A DNA stretch of 64,000 bases from Enoplosus armatus (GCF_043641665.1 NC_092192.1:18130658-18194657); one strand, 5' to 3'. Shown: positions 1 to 14,424, counted from the first letter of the stretch. The notes: a model not told the origin generated them from the letters alone. A program made the numbers and translations.

Positions 1-1269
1 TGTTTGAGGTTGTTGACTTTACGTGGCAGGTTAGGACCACAGTGTGTTGTGACACTGATGGTTAATTCATTTTTCAGTACTTTGGCAGTAGTTTCACTAC
101 AGCTCATCACTCCATCCTCCTTGTCTTGTAAGTCATTCTGGGTCAGGGCTTCTGGCGAAGGAATTAATGTAATTTAATCTCCACCTGGCCTTTATCGCTC
201 GCCTCAAGGAAGTGTAAGCCAAAGCACTGCAACATGCTGCTTATCATCGGGGAGTTCACTCCCTGATGCTGCATACTTAATAACAGCAGTTTCACCTTTG
301 TCGTTTTTGCTCACACAGCGCAGAGCACAATGCTGGTGAGGGGAGACGGTGAATCACACATGATTAATTGTCTATAATTACCAGAAGCTGACATAAGTGA
401 TTAACAAGGTGAAAAATGTTGATCAGCGGTGACTGGAGGGGGGGGGGGCATGTAGAGCTCATTATCCGGAAAACACTTCCGTGATAGGTTGGGAAGTGAG
501 ACGATCTCAGTGTCTTAAGACTTTGTCTGAACAGAACAACATGTGTTGGCAGCTGTGAGTTTGGGCAGAACTGTACGGTGCAACAACAAGGGGCCGTCTT
601 TAAATAGCCTGAATGAAATCAACAGCGTGACTCATGGCTAAGTCATCAGAGTCCAAGACTGAGGGACATTTATGAAGAAGAAGAATCAAGTTGCCAGCGT
701 GAGTAAATGAATGGGGGATGCATGAATGTTGCATTTTGTTCTGATTCCATAAAGTCAAGTGAGGAAACCAAAAAGAATGAATTAACTCTTGAATAATGCA
801 CACATTTGGTTACATTCTGGAAACGCTGATTATCCATTCTGACATAAGTTGTTCATCAGATCAAGAATTCAAAAATACAACAAATGCTCCGTGGTTATGC
901 TCCCTTTTTATTTCAGCACAGTTCACACATGGTGCAGTGTATTGATATCCATCTATTTATTATCATATTCCAAACATATTTAAAGAAAGAGATTATATTG
1001 AACTCATATAATTTTGAATCAGTGAACCTTCTGTGAGTGACTGTGAGGTTTCTTTACAAAAAGCCACTACATTTTTGCATTTTTGTGTGCATGGTTTGTT
1101 TCCTATTTATGGGATTTTTCACCATGTGTGGTGTATGATTTGCACATCACATTACACAATTACATAGCAAAAAAGAAAATAACCATCTCAAGATAACAGT
1201 GCATGAGAGCAGTAGATATAGACATATGTTGTCTTATTGAAACATGAAAGTGGAACATTTATCAAACGC

Positions 1270-1450
1270 TTTATAGACATTGACTGCAGCCAAGCTGGCA
1301 ACTCTGCGAGGTTGTACTTCAGCACAGTGGTGCTTTGGGCTAACTGCTAACACCATCATGCTAGTATGCTCATAGTGACAATGTTAACATGCTGATGTTT
1401 AGTGTCCACCATCTTAGATTAGCGTGGTAGCATGCTAATATTTGTTATAG
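1270..1450 (+). repeat. dispersed repeat (GTGGTGCTTTG / AGCATGCTAA family)
   Basis: Contains AGCACAGTGGTGCTTTGGGC, ATGTTAACATGCTGATGTTT and GTAGCATGCTAATATT. A reverse-oriented fragment is at about 6452-6545. Confidence 0.5.
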
Positions 1451-1940
1451 TTCTGCTGCCCCCAGCACACACAAACATAGAGAGCTGTCTCACACAGTGA
1501 AATGAAGGTTGCTGGGCCTGGAACTAGTAGTGTCCTACTCAAACCTCCATCAGACTTCAGTGAAATACCCACACAGACTTATTCATCCACCCACTACAAC
1601 CAGTGTTTCCCAGTCAGCAGACTGCGGGGAGGTGTGAATCAGAGTTTTGGCTCAGAGAGAGCGAGTACACATTTGAGGTGTGGTGTTTTCTTTTCCATTC
1701 TGACAGACCTGTCTGAAGATAGCCTTTACATTACAACAACAACAACATATAATCAAGCATTTATTATTATTGTAGCAACGTATTTATTAAGTTGGTGTAT
1801 TTGGTAGCAGTATGGTTTGGTTGAGAAACTGTAACTGCTGTTGCTGTCAGGGATGCAGTTCAGAGGCTGGCCAGCAGATGGCAGGCCAGGCTGTTAGATG
1901 TTAAGTGTTTGTCTCTGAGCATGTGTCTCTGAGTGTGTGA

Positions 1941-1941
<1 letters not shown>

Positions 1942-1976
<35 letters not shown>
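1942..1976. repeat. (TG)n microsatellite
   Basis: About 17 uninterrupted units, flanked by imperfect GT-rich sequence. Confidence 0.95.
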
Positions 1977-1977
<1 letters not shown>

Positions 1978-2588
1978 GAGAGATGCAGGGAGCTCAAGTC
2001 GAGACAGCCGATGGCAACAGAGTCAAGAGCGCCACGCTCCGGCTTCAGCAGGCCCCCCTCCTCCTCAACCTCCTCTCCTGCTCTCCTAGAAAAAACAAAA
2101 CACATAGGCCAGATATTTAGCATGATTTCACTTATTGTCGCTACAGGTACCAAGCAACCACTTATAGAAAATAGTGTGGGTACAAAACCAAATCATACGG
2201 GAGAACAAGAGTGTACAAGCACAAACGGTGGCATGAAGCATCATCACGCTCTGAAGGAAAGGTCGTCTTTGCATTGCATGGCACTTAAAGCAAAACGCAG
2301 TGACACTGAACTATCACCTCACATTGGCGTCAAATGCAAGCATGAAACACTGTTTTCACGAAGATTGACACAATTGTGAAAATAAACCTTAAAAAAAAGA
2401 AAGGCAGTCAGAGGCAACATCTCCTGATACTTCCGTCACTGGAGAAGGCGACACATCACAAATTGTCTGAGGAAGAAAGCATGAAACAAGGGCCAGAGGA
2501 CGGGAGAAAGTTTACATCAGCAAATAGTCTGATTGACAGCCTGTCAGTGTTGCATTTAAGCTATAACTTTCATAAAGTGCCGGCAGTT

Positions 2589-2607
2589 AAAAAAAAAAAA
2601 AAAAAAA
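2589..2607. repeat. A homopolymer
   Basis: About 19 A, in the downstream flank. Confidence 0.9.
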
Positions 2608-4582
2608 GGAGCAAGCACATAGTTGACCTTATTGGCACATAGAAACATTAAGTTTCCCTAAGACACATTATGTTCCCATAGCCACTCTGTCTAATGGCAT
2701 CTTTGAACATCTAAAATCTGTCCTTCACTGACTGATTTCAGGGAAAATGCCAAAATAAATTGCCAGAGCTGCCAGAAAAGTACAATTTTATGTGTTTTGT
2801 GTGTGACTTGTGATCTCCACAAAATTTAACGGAAAGATTTCACTTGGCTGGAGGAAGTTGGCGTTCTCCAAACTAATGTTTTAAAGAGATGCTCACGGTG
2901 CTTTCTCTACGTCTAAAATACTGGAGAGAGATTTCAGTGTCTTCCAATGAGATCTCGTGCGCTGATTGATATTCATGGGATAATGCAAATGTTGGAGGGC
3001 AATGACCAGCTCAAACACAGCCAGTGTTAGTCAGGGCACAGTATGGAATTAACTGTGAAAATGGACTTTGACACCGATGGCATGTGTGCCTTCTTAGTTA
3101 CGTTCATTCCGCAATATGCAGTGTTTACATTTTCTCCGGCACATACTGTATATGGACTATAATCTCACCTCTAACTGCTCCGACACCCCCACCACCCTTT
3201 TTGCCTTTTTAGCTATGTGCTAGGATTTCCTCAATGATGCCCCCTGGGGGGTTGGATTTAGTGGTTCAGCCGTGGTCACAACGCGTAAAAGAGATGTGTC
3301 TTAATATTTTATTAGACACATTATGTTACCACTCCTCTTCATCTCTTCACTCAACCCCCCAAACAAGAACTCCATGGCAACACAGAGGAACATCCTGTAA
3401 AAGGAAAAGAGATGGACACGCCGCGCTGCAGGAGAGGCACGCTTGACATTTTATCATGTCAAAGATGATACTTGAAGAATTTGTGATTCTTGTTTGGGGT
3501 AAACCGCTGACAGATTTGACTGTTTATTGACTGAATAATTGATGACTTTAGTGGACATTATCTAAGCCAAGAAAAAATTTGTTACAGCAAATCCCTTTAA
3601 AGATATATATCTTTTCGCTGAATCAGCCACACCACAGTGTTGTAAGGTCTTCAGTGATTCAGTGAGCTTTGCTTGAAACACTGGATTGATGTTAAGTATT
3701 GCACCAGCATAGTAATTATGACTGTAACATCAAAAGCTAAGCATTACTGACCTTTTTTTTTTTTGTGTAAGAGTAAATGTTCCAAATATTCCACAAAGAC
3801 TGGAGGTCAAGCTTAATGCATTGGTTAGAATCAGTTAAGACGATTCATTAAAAACACATACTTGGCAGAAAGCACAAGCAGGCATTCTCAGCCAGGAAGC
3901 CAAAGCATCTGCTGCTTTTTGACCACTTTCAGGTTTTTTTTTTTCTTTTCCCACAGAGGAACAGCCATCAATTTCTGACCCATGTTAATGGACCCTTTCA
4001 ATATTTTATGTTTTTATATGGAGTGCTGACAATAGAACACAGAAATGGAGGGCACATTTTGCCGAGCTACTTCACTGGCTCTGTATCCATCTTCTCAACG
4101 GAGCTATGCACTCCAGTGCAGAAGGAGCCAATCCACGGACATAAAGATGAAAACACAGGCAAATTCAGCGGCAGCAAACCTGCACGTTTTGTCTTTCATC
4201 CACACCAAACACAAGTGTGGAAATGAAGCAGTTGTATTTGTATGTATTCTCGTTTTGTTGTTTTCCAAAAGCTGCTTACTTTGTAATGAGTCGGTCATAA
4301 TTTCATCTTGATTTAATACAGGCTGATCTCTGTGCATCCTTGCATGTTGGACATATTATTTATATACCTTAGCTTCCTCTCAAGGTGAACTCACTTAGCA
4401 GCGTAATCAACTGTAGAAGTGCCTGGCAGAGGCGACTGGGAGTAAATTAAAAGAAATCAATTAGGTGAGACAAACCTGTGCATTAAATCTGCCTCATATG
4501 TGAAGGCTGACACGCCAGGAGAGGATCATTACACAGGTCACAGCTACCAGAGGAGGCTGAGCACGATGAAATACATCACACA

Positions 4583-4606
4583 CAACAACAACAACAACAA
4601 CAACAA
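4583..4606. repeat. (CAA)n microsatellite
   Basis: Eight CAA units followed by a CA run. Confidence 0.9.
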
Positions 4607-6431
4607 AAGTGCTTGGACACACACACACAAAGTTTAAACACAGCAATGAATCAAATTTTGAGAATATACCCTGTGAAAGTTGAGGGCCAGAGATCTTCGG
4701 CCACTTCTGCGTGTAGTTTATCCACAAGGTAAATGATATGTGGCCCAGAGCAGCGAGAAAGTCAAGAAAACCCACCGACCACTTACTAGTAAATAGAAAT
4801 CAATCTATCTAGTCTCCTAATTTTCTGCTGCGGTCTGTTTTAATGATACATTCAAGCTGACTTTGCTAAAGCATGTTGTGATCAGACCACATTTAAAACA
4901 GATACAGTATGTGGTCCAGGTGATTAAACTACAGCTCCGTGACTGCATCTCCATCGGTGACTCATATTCCAAACAATCTGCTCACATATTGGTGGCATTG
5001 ATTCTGTCCAAGTGTGAAGGTCATCTGGTTATCTATTAGGCGTTTTTCATTCCTCAGAATCAATATTTGACCCCTGACCTCAAATCAGTCTTGTTAATAT
5101 GTGTACACGTTGGTAATAACAGGGCTCTCCAACACTTAAGAAGATGAGTAATTGTAGTTACTGATCAATTGTTTGACAGGGGAGACTTTTAAATAACAGC
5201 ACTCTAGTCATTAGATGTGACACGGTTTAACACTTGTAAAAGAAAGGAAGGGTTAAAACTTTAAATACATACATTATGTGCACACAGTGTAAAAGAGCAC
5301 ACTGTACGTTGTATAGTTCTTGAAATAAACCACTTTCATTTCACTAAATATGCTATTGTTTCCTTTTCACGTAACAAATATTTTTAAGTATCAGAATGTA
5401 AACTATCCAATTACTGTACATTTTCATGCGTCATCATTATATTTACAAAACGATCATCTGCAGAAAAAAACATCTTAGGCTACGTTTTCTGACTAAACAT
5501 TTTGTGTAAAGTACATTAGTACATACTGTGTACTGTATACACTGGAAATGTAGAGAATTATTCCCTCCTCTTTTAACGGCGCTGCTGCATGCCTTTTCTT
5601 GCCCCTGTGCATTATTTATAATAAAACAGCTATGTCTCAAAAAAGAACTGATCTGGAGCAGAAAAAAAGGGGAAGTGGGGAAAAACAAGAGCGAGGTAGG
5701 CCGTAGCTATTATTTTAATGGTTGCTGGCTGTTTTGCATGTTTGAGGTTAGGCCTTAGCTTGGTAGCTTTCTTCCTCTTTTATTACCATAAATATGGACA
5801 TTTTAGTGGTAGAAAATAATTAGTGGATCATTGTGCATGTGAACAAGCTCAACATCACCAGCTTGTTGAAACCCCTTCTTGAATACCTTAAAATATTTTC
5901 CAGTGCAGCATGAAATTATTCATTCAAGTCTGACTTGGCACAGTTAACTTTAACAACAATATTATTTGGCAAGTTCAATCAAACTTGAAAGTAGTGCTGT
6001 CTGGGAATCACAGCCAACATCATCTACCCATCTTTTCTTTTTTCACCAATGAATTTCAATAGGTCTTTTTCACAGGAGACATTTACACGTCACAGTAGGA
6101 AAAGCACAGATGTAATGAATAAAATGGCTGAATTCCATGGCAATGTGCATGCTGGCCCACTGTCACACTGTCATGGCTTACTGGGACACTTATATAGAAC
6201 AGATCCATAGTTTATGTTATTAATCACACTCGTGCTTTTTCTACTATGAAAAGTCAAAATGTCTGTTGTGGAAAAGGCCTATTGGCTGGCAGCACAGTTG
6301 ACTCTGCCACCGTCCTTTAACAGAAACAAGCAGATAAAAGTCCAAGTGATATACAAACTGGCCTCAGAATACTGAATATCAACATTAACAAAATCATGTG
6401 ACACAGTTCCAGGTCTGACAGCAAAATTCTG

Positions 6432-6451
6432 CCCCCCCCCCCCCCCCCCCC
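6432..6451. repeat. 20-bp C homopolymer
   Basis: Uninterrupted C run at the edge of a dispersed-repeat fragment. Confidence 0.9.
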
Positions 6452-6545
6452 AAACACTAACAAGCAATTAGCATGCTGACATTAGCCTTTAGCTCAAAGC
6501 ACCACTGTGCCTAAATCTCACTGAGCTGCTAGCATGGCTGCAGAC
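6452..6545 (-). repeat. reverse fragment of the repeat at 1270
   Basis: Read on the minus strand it contains GTGGTGCTTTGAGCTAAAGG and CAGCATGCTAATTG, matching the copy at 1.3 kb. It abuts a 20-bp C run. Confidence 0.45.
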
Positions 6546-7086
6546 TCTCTGCTACTGTTCTAAAATAACTGTATTGAATCAGTCCGAATTTAAAATACTT
6601 GAAGGTTTTGTGAGTGTGAGTCTGGATTTCTAAGGCAATATAATATAACACACATTCAGCTTTATCTCTCCTGCTTTGGACTGTATAGTGAAGTAATATC
6701 TCATAAGTGGCTATTAGAAAAGTCATTTGAACTTTGTGCTGTCATAACTGTAATAACACCGATAAATTATGCATCAGCATGTCCCACACCCGAATCCCAT
6801 CCTAAATCCGCAGACTCATGATGTGTAGGATGTGCTCTCACGTCCACTTTTCTTTTTATGCTGCAAATCCTAAATGTTGCGCACCGAGCTGCATGTCATT
6901 TGTATGCATGTGCACTGTTCACACGAGGCCCGAAGTCCTGCTCCTGACGACATTGAAGTATGAGCGTCTGGGGACGTCACCACTCAAAAATCATTAATGA
7001 AGCCTGGAACTGATGACTATTCAAAGCCATCGATGCACCAATAACAACACACTCTGGTTACATTGAATTTGTAACTTGTAAAGTAC

Positions 7087-7345
7087 AACCATCCATCCAT
7101 TTTCTAAACCACTTTCCCTCTTAAGGGTTGCCTAGGGCTGGAATCCATCCCAGCATGCATTGCGTGTGAGGCATGGACATGTTTATCACATAGCTAACAC
7201 ACATGTAGACATTCACACTCACATTCCACTCACACCCTACAGGCAATTTAGAGTCTCCACTGGACCCAACCAGCATGTCTTGTCTGGACTGTGGGAGGAA
7301 ACCAGAGCACCCGGAGGACATCCACAGCCACACGGGTGAACATGT
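7087..7345 (+). repeat. dispersed fish repeat (same family as 42770)
   Basis: Starts CATCCATCCATTTTCT and contains CAGGCAATTTAGAGTCTCCA and GGACTGTGGGAGGAAACC, matching the copy at 42.8 kb. Diverged. Confidence 0.6.
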
Positions 7346-9811
7346 GAACGCCCCTGCCATCTGTATATAGAAGAGTGTATGAAAGATGAGATTTCTGTGC
7401 ATGTCAACTGTTATAGGTCTCTTTTCCTGATGTGTCTACAAACATTACTGATGTGAACAGACCATAAACAGCCTCAGACAGCATTAATACCTTTGTAATT
7501 TGCCAATGTATTAAAGCCCCGTCAGCCCGGTTGGATGTGATAGCAGATTCCAGTCCAGTCCTGTGTATTGGATTTTGGTGGTGGGGGCGACTATTTTGTT
7601 TACATCTCTTAGACCACTTTTAATCAGGTTGTTGCTTCTCAAGGGCTTAAAAGTGGGGCAGGGGTTGCACCCAAAGGCTCCCACACCACCTCTGCTACAA
7701 ATCTATAAAATCAATGAGCTGGTTTGGACAGCAATACATTGTTTCCTAATGCTTAGAGGTATATGTGGAACACAATATTTCAAATGTTTTATTGGATCGC
7801 AACTGTTCACTGTGCTCCAGGTGCAGTCACATTCAGAGGCCGTTCTCTTCACCTTCACCACCCAAACATTTGCTGTAGTTCAAGCCCAGAATGGATCCAA
7901 AAAAGAAAAAACAAGCCAAATGTGTTACCATATATAGCGTCATGTCCTCGACCAGAGGACAAAGTCTCAGTGAAGAGTTTCAGCTGCATCTGTGCTTCTG
8001 ACAAAATAATTAATTATGTCTTGCTTTGTAGATGCAGAACTCGAACTGCCCCAGACAGGACACAAAGCTACTTTATCCAGCCTGTGCTACAGTATATCAT
8101 TGTTACTAAAAAAAATACTATTTAATAGTTCCTGAATTGAAAAAGGGGCAAATATTACACTTGTCAGCAGGAGTCACTTTGCGTCTTTATTCAGGAAATA
8201 GGGTATGAAAGGAGGTATATTCTCATAAACGCGTAATGTTTTGTAATCAAATTAAAAGAAGATACTCTTGATTTTTCTTAAATTTTGTTTTTCCGGACTG
8301 TCTTCACATCCAACAGTCCTTATCAAAAGCAAGACACCAACTGAGAGGTGAGCGCTCTGACAACAACCTGGAATAGCAATGGTAAATACCTGATTTTATC
8401 CTCTCATTTTGCAACATTGTGTGCTATTTACCTTTTGGGGACTAATATCTGAAAATAAATTAATAAAAAGTGAAACAACGCAGTATATTAGTCCTCAAAG
8501 GGCAAATGAAAAGACACTAGCTTTCTTTACTGTATAAGCCTTTATTTGTAAAAAGTCTGTTGTTTGAATGATAACCCTTTTTATACCACATACTTGAACA
8601 CCTTGTATTTGTAAAAAACACATTTTGTTCAAACACCTAAAAAAGCTGATTGACACTAAAACATTAATTTGCACTGACAAAAAAAAATACAACTTCATAC
8701 TACACAAATGTTGATTCCATGAGTACTGATACTCCAAATGAAATCAAACACCTTATTAAACAACTGAATCAAATAAGCGCCCAATGTGAACAAAACAATT
8801 ACAGTACAAAAACCAAATGCATTTTTCTTCCAGTGCCAGTATATCAGATGAATTACATTTCCTTCTTATGATAAAACAACAACAACAGTAAGAAGAACAA
8901 TCCATAACAAATGCAACAAATACAATAAATCAGAAATGAACACAGAAATGAATAAAATCATTTACTAATTCATATTGAAAAATAAATGGGCTGTTGGCCT
9001 TGTGGGTTTCTTTCTTTTCATTGCCAATTTTTTTTATAAAGCGTTGGAAAATCTTTCTCACCTACTGGTTAAACATGAGATAGTGGTATGCTCTTTCAAA
9101 GAGGGGAGGTATACTGATGTGTAACCGGGAATCAGCACAGCTTCTTGCAAGTATCATCATACAGTAATCGACAAAAGACCATAACCAGAGGCAACTTATT
9201 AAAGAGAAAATACAGGGAACACCCACTCAGTGCGCAATCACATGGCTTACGTTCAGATGCTACTGGCGAGCATCCTTTACATCTGTTGTAGTTGAAGGGC
9301 GATTGATGTTCATGCTTATGCTGAACCTGATAAAACTACAGCATGCACTTGGTGCATCTATTCCAAATTGCGTGATTTACAGTAAAATACATTTTATAGA
9401 AGTACATATTCATGATTCGCACGAATCACGCGATGCACGTTCTATGTTTACATGTTTCCTCCAGTTTTACGAACAGTTTGTTTCACAAGATTTATAGAGC
9501 TGGCTGTAAAACAAGTGCAATTTGAGCATGTAAACACTGGATCTGTCTTTTCCTGGCTGTGGAGATGAATCAGATGGCGTGGAGTAAAAATATATGAAAA
9601 TAAAACCTTTCAAAACTCAGGTCATGCAAAACAAAACCTACAGGGTACACACAAAATAATGAACGCACCAGCAAAAGTTCTTCCAACAGTGAAGAGTCTG
9701 TCAGCCTTGTTCTGGTGTTTGGTGGATGAAATTTTCTTGCATGGTTGTGGTCAAACTCTTGTATTTGAGGTCAGGGTCAGTACCATTCATAACTCACAGA
9801 ACAGTTTCTGG

Positions 9812-9814
9812 TTT

Positions 9815-9845
<31 letters not shown>

Positions 9846-9848
9846 GGG
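9812..9848. repeat. T13 then G24 homopolymers
   Basis: Two adjoining homopolymers in the downstream flank. The lengths may be affected by sequencing error. Confidence 0.9.
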
Positions 9849-11543
9849 TAATCCCAGACAAAACAGGACCAAGGGATATTTGTGGAACTGTTTTCTATCT
9901 TTACACATATCCAGGGGACAATTTTCGATCAATACCCTCGTAGCTAAAAATATTTGCTTCCGGGAGGTAGCCCGCACAGACATAGACTTCCATTGTTAGC
10001 AAGCGAGCAGCTGCAAATGGGCAATTGGCTAAGTGCCTTGCTCAAGGGCACACCTGACTGTCTTATTGAGGAACAGGAAAGAACATCCCACTCGCCTTCT
10101 TAAGGCTATCCTGCTCCTCTAGCCTCTATAAGCCAGCTAGCCGATCATGCCCTTAATTGTTTCAGCAGATTCATGGACAACCCAGTGATTTGATGATGGC
10201 TGAGGTAAATGCTGCAGCTCTTCTGTGCTGAAATCTCCCGCAAATCTTAAGTTCTGATATGGCCAATGGGAAAGCCCAGGTAGAGAATTTCATTCAAGGC
10301 GGCACCATCCCATTCGCTGACAGTGAACAAAGGCATACTGTCATTTCAGCATTAGCATGAGCCTTGTTCTTTGGGGGAACAGGTGAACCAATACAAGCTC
10401 AGAGCCACCAGAAACTCCTTCACTGTGGGAGGACTTTGCGTTGATTTCTCCATTATTTTGTTCACACCATGTATTTCTTGTGTTTTCATTTTTTCGGTTT
10501 CGTTTGCAGAAGTATGCCAATGCTAGAGAAGCTGTCCATGCCATTAGCAGTGAGGCTAGCTGGTATTACGAACTGCCATGTTTTTGTTCATGCATTAAGA
10601 ACTATTAAGTGAAAGATATCATATTTACAGTACAATTCACATGTAATTACACATATACACTAGAGGCAAGAAAATTCACATTGAAATCAGTTCAACACTT
10701 TTTTTTCTCCTCCTCTACTCCTTGAACATATGTGTCAAAAGAAATCTATTTTCTTTCTTTAATAAGCAAATACCCTAAAGTGAAAGCATAGAACAGAAGA
10801 TCCTCACAGCTTTTGGGATGAATGTGCTGATTTCATGTCCAGAAAGCAGGTAATACATGTTCTGAGTGAAATGAGTGATATCTACTGCGAGCATGCAAGG
10901 GCTGCTAATGTTTCTCCTCTGCATGTGTTTAGAGTTCATTAAAGATATGCTTCAACTATCTGGGAAAAAAAAGAGTTAATACCTGAATAGGCATGTTTGT
11001 ATTCATCTCTGGGAATAAACCAGCCTGAATGAGAATTTGATACTGTTAGTTTGCGTTACAAAATGTGAGTGCATGAGAGTAGATGGATTAGGCTTCTTTC
11101 TGGTCGAACATGTTCCGCTGATTTAGTTAAAATAACACTTATGGTTGCCTGAACTCCCACATTTTTACAAACAATATGTGCTCGTCTTGCACTGGAACAA
11201 ACAGTATCCTCTGGCCTCACAGTCTGACTCAACTCCATCATATTGCCTTTGAACAGTTTGACAAGCAGTTAGTGTGCAGACCGGGATGAAATGATGCAAC
11301 AAAAAAAAAGGTAAAGTGTATTATTTAAAAGAAAACTTGCATTCATTATCTACTAACTTCTACCACCTTCCTTTATTTTTATTTGTTCAAAAAATTCTAA
11401 AAGGACAAGGTTACCTGAAACATGACCGTGAATGTGCACATCAGTAATCGCCACCTCACAAGTGCCTGAATACCCCTGACCCAGACACCTCTATCCACAC
11501 CTAACATTTGACTTCTCAAATGAGGACGCATATTATGACTTAA

Positions 11544-11943
11544 AGGGGAACTCCACCGATTTTACACATCAAAGTCTGTTTACAGGTCTTAGGGGGTACT
11601 ACTGCATATGTGAAAAAAGTTGTATAAAGCACTTCGTGGCTCCAGAGCTGTGTGAAAACTGATAAATGTCCTCAGGTGATGTCACTCGAGTCAGCGTCAG
11701 TTGGGGCTGAAGATTACAAGTTTGAAAATGAAAAACAATCTGGAGGCGTGGAGTTAGAAAGAAGTCAGCTTACCAGACCTCTGCAGCCCGCTGCTCATCT
11801 CTGCTTGAGGATAGCGGCTCGAGGCTACATTAGCCGCTACTAGCACAACACACCCGAATCTCTGACCGAACTGTCGGCGGCCGAGTTGCATTGTGGGTAG
11901 GTGTCGAATTTAGAGTGCAATGCTAAATCGGTGGAGTACTCTT
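11544..11943. mobile_element. TTAA-flanked MITE, copy 1
   Basis: 400 bp bounded on both sides by TTAA (11540-11543 and 11944-11947). Both ends carry similar inverted termini: AGGGGAACTCCACCGATTTT on the left, and AAGAGTACTCCACCGATT read inward from the right. It has no coding capacity. TTAA duplication is typical of piggyBac-type transposition, so it is probably a non-autonomous piggyBac-like element (inference). Confidence 0.75.
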
Positions 11944-13084
11944 TTAAAACTGGTGTGGGCTTTCTTGACCAAGATGTGAAAGACTGCATGTTGAAACAAA
12001 TGATGCTACTTTAGTCAAGTTCATTGCATTTCAATCAATGAACTAATTTCCATTTGGCAACTTTTGAAGAACACTGAATTTGGCAAACGTCACATATGCC
12101 ACCATTTCTTACAGTATTATACTGAATATGTATTCTCTATATAACACAACAAAACCTGCTTCAGAGCTGGGAGGTGGTAAAACTCTAACCCAGAGGCCAT
12201 TTTCTCACAATATTCGCTGCTAAGTCAGTTCATTGTGGCCCTGGACTCACTTCTCTCATGAATAACAACAAATTGACTCTCTTCACATTGAAGTCTAATC
12301 ACTATGTTTTGGTCATGTAATCCTTTGGACCTCACAGTTGACTGAGAGACAAACAACAGATTGTTCAGCTGCGGACAGAAACAAAAGACTCAGCTTTCAG
12401 TTATGTTACTCTCACCTTCTTAAGATACTTCCTGTATATTTTTACAGATTACTGGATATTCAAAGATTTTTTTTTCTTCTTTTGCCTCTGCAGTACAATG
12501 ACGACTCTGCATAAAATTGAAACAAAAAGAAATACTAAACTCGGATCACAGCTCAGGCCACATCACTGTACAAACTTCACTACGAGTTACGGAGACAAAT
12601 TGGTTTCTGATCAGTATTCCTTTTTGAAGACATCTTATGCATACTACACCCTGCGCTCCAGAGGGGAGTGGATATTCCTGATGATAAATTGATTACTCTG
12701 CAGCCCTTCCATCTTCCCCTTGCCCCCATGTGTTTGTGCATATGACAATTTCCCTCTTTTTCCATTGGTATATTTCTCAGGGACCGCAATGCGCTGCGTA
12801 TTCTAATGAGCCAATCTTTTTTTTGTTTTTGCTTCGGGACCCTCTGGTGGATTTGGTTTTGTGGGTTTTGCTCAGAGGCTGATGCTCCCAGTAGAGCCCG
12901 TCTGTGCCTGAAGTGAAGATGACACTGAGGAAGATGCTGATCTGCACTTCAGCTGAAGCCAAACAGGCAAGGGAGGATCTTTTAAATGTGGTTTTTTTTT
13001 GCTCTTTCCTGTCTTCCCTACAATGTCCACTGTCCATCAGCCTCAGTCATCTAATGCTCCGACTTCATCTTTACTTCTTCAACT

Positions 13085-13090
13085 TTTATT
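13085..13090 (-). terminator. candidate polyadenylation signal AATAAA
   Basis: First canonical AATAAA on the gene strand after the stop codon, about 1.63 kb downstream. The following sequence is only weakly GU-rich, so usage is uncertain. Further hexamers occur near 11370 and 8540. Confidence 0.25.
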
Positions 13091-13217
13091 TGGTGGCTGA
13101 TTTGGATTCCACAACCTATAAACACTTGATTATCCAGTCTGATTTCCAAAAACACCAAGGTCCTACAGTATTTCTTTTTCCTTTGCAAATGAACCTGAGC
13201 ACTAGAAATGCACTCTT

Positions 13218-13218
<1 letters not shown>

Positions 13219-13276
<58 letters not shown>
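13219..13276. repeat. (GT)n microsatellite, one interruption
   Basis: About 28 units broken by one GGG step. It falls in the probable 3' UTR, where it would read as CA. Confidence 0.95.
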
Positions 13277-13278
<2 letters not shown>

Positions 13279-14424
13279 AATAATGCATATGGATTATAGG
13301 CCTTTTGGTCATCAGTTCAATTCATGGCTATTTATCACACATTTTCTCCCCAAGAGCCACCGTATCGTTCCTGATCAGGTGATGGCACTGATTTGAGTTT
13401 GAGTGTGAAATGCTGAATCCTTCTCCCCACGTCTTCTGCCCGGGCTGCTCATTACTATCTCAATCAAATAATCTTGCCTTCAGAAACCGCGACTCCTACA
13501 CTGAAGAAATGCTCAACAAAGAAATACTGAGTGGCGACTGGTCAAACTGCGGGCTGATATGTTGACTCTTTTGAATATACACGTCCTCACATCTTCACAG
13601 TGGAATAATTTCAAACGAATCACCAAAGCAAACACAAAGCAGGATATGATGTCAATGACCTCTGCGTCTAAAGAGCATGTGAATCAATCAATAGGAGGAA
13701 ATAAACAGTACAAGTATACTTTCATGAGCATCTGAATGATAAAATGTATAGAATATTTTTTTCACACAATCAAAATGAGTAATGCATACCTTTGTCTCTT
13801 TTATCTCATAATGCCCTAGCTCTAGAACATGTTCTGACACTCTCTGAAATCACAGTATTTTCAAGACAAAATCATATCTACAATAATCAGCACTTGTTTT
13901 TAACCTCCCAGGACATGTTTCTAAAAATAACATGAGAAGAGAAAGGAATACAAGTTTGCGTTGACTCTGGGCGGGAATGCAGCAGTCAAGTATCCCATCC
14001 ACGCGGCGGCCATCTAACGGAGACCATTAGGCCAGAGCTGATGTCTGATAAAGAGAACGATATCACTTCAAAAAACCCAAGGAACAACACATAATCCAAA
14101 CAAGGTTGCTGTACATAGTAGAACCGGAGATTTCCGTGCATGTTATCCATGGGTAATGGGGGAGGGGGAGGGGGGGTTGTGGGAAGTGGCTTAGGTTGGG
14201 GGGGTGTCAAGGATCTCACTCAGCTGATGCCTGAACAGACGAGCCACCACTTGTTTCATGAGCTGCAGTAGAGGATTTTTGATCACAATAAGTATCAATA
14301 AAAAGTCAATGGGACTCTGAGACATCTTTTCTCTCTTAAGAGCTTTCACTTTCTCTTTTTTCTTGTTTTTTTTAGCAAAAATATCATGCAGTCTTTAGTT
14401 CCAAAAACCCCTGGTGGGATCTCG

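Larger units (their letters stand above)
1..13084. other. downstream non-coding DNA
   Basis: No open frame in this stretch resembles a known protein and no exon of a neighbouring gene could be recognised. It contains microsatellites (GT at 1.9 kb, CAA at 4.6 kb), homopolymer tracts (A at 2.6 kb, C at 6.4 kb, T then G at 9.8 kb) and dispersed-repeat copies near 1.3, 6.5, 7.1 and 11.5-11.9 kb. A diverged gene could have escaped notice. Confidence 0.6.

Noticed and set aside
1860..2379. Open frames with Thr-His or Cys-Val repeats
   Set aside because: They are translations of the TG microsatellite and have no other coding signal.
9409..9430. Small palindrome GATTCGCACGAATC
   Set aside because: Too short and isolated to support a regulatory or hairpin claim.
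12777..13299. Overlapping open frames on both strands
   Set aside because: No recognisable domain; one ends in the GT microsatellite. Probably 3' UTR or flank.
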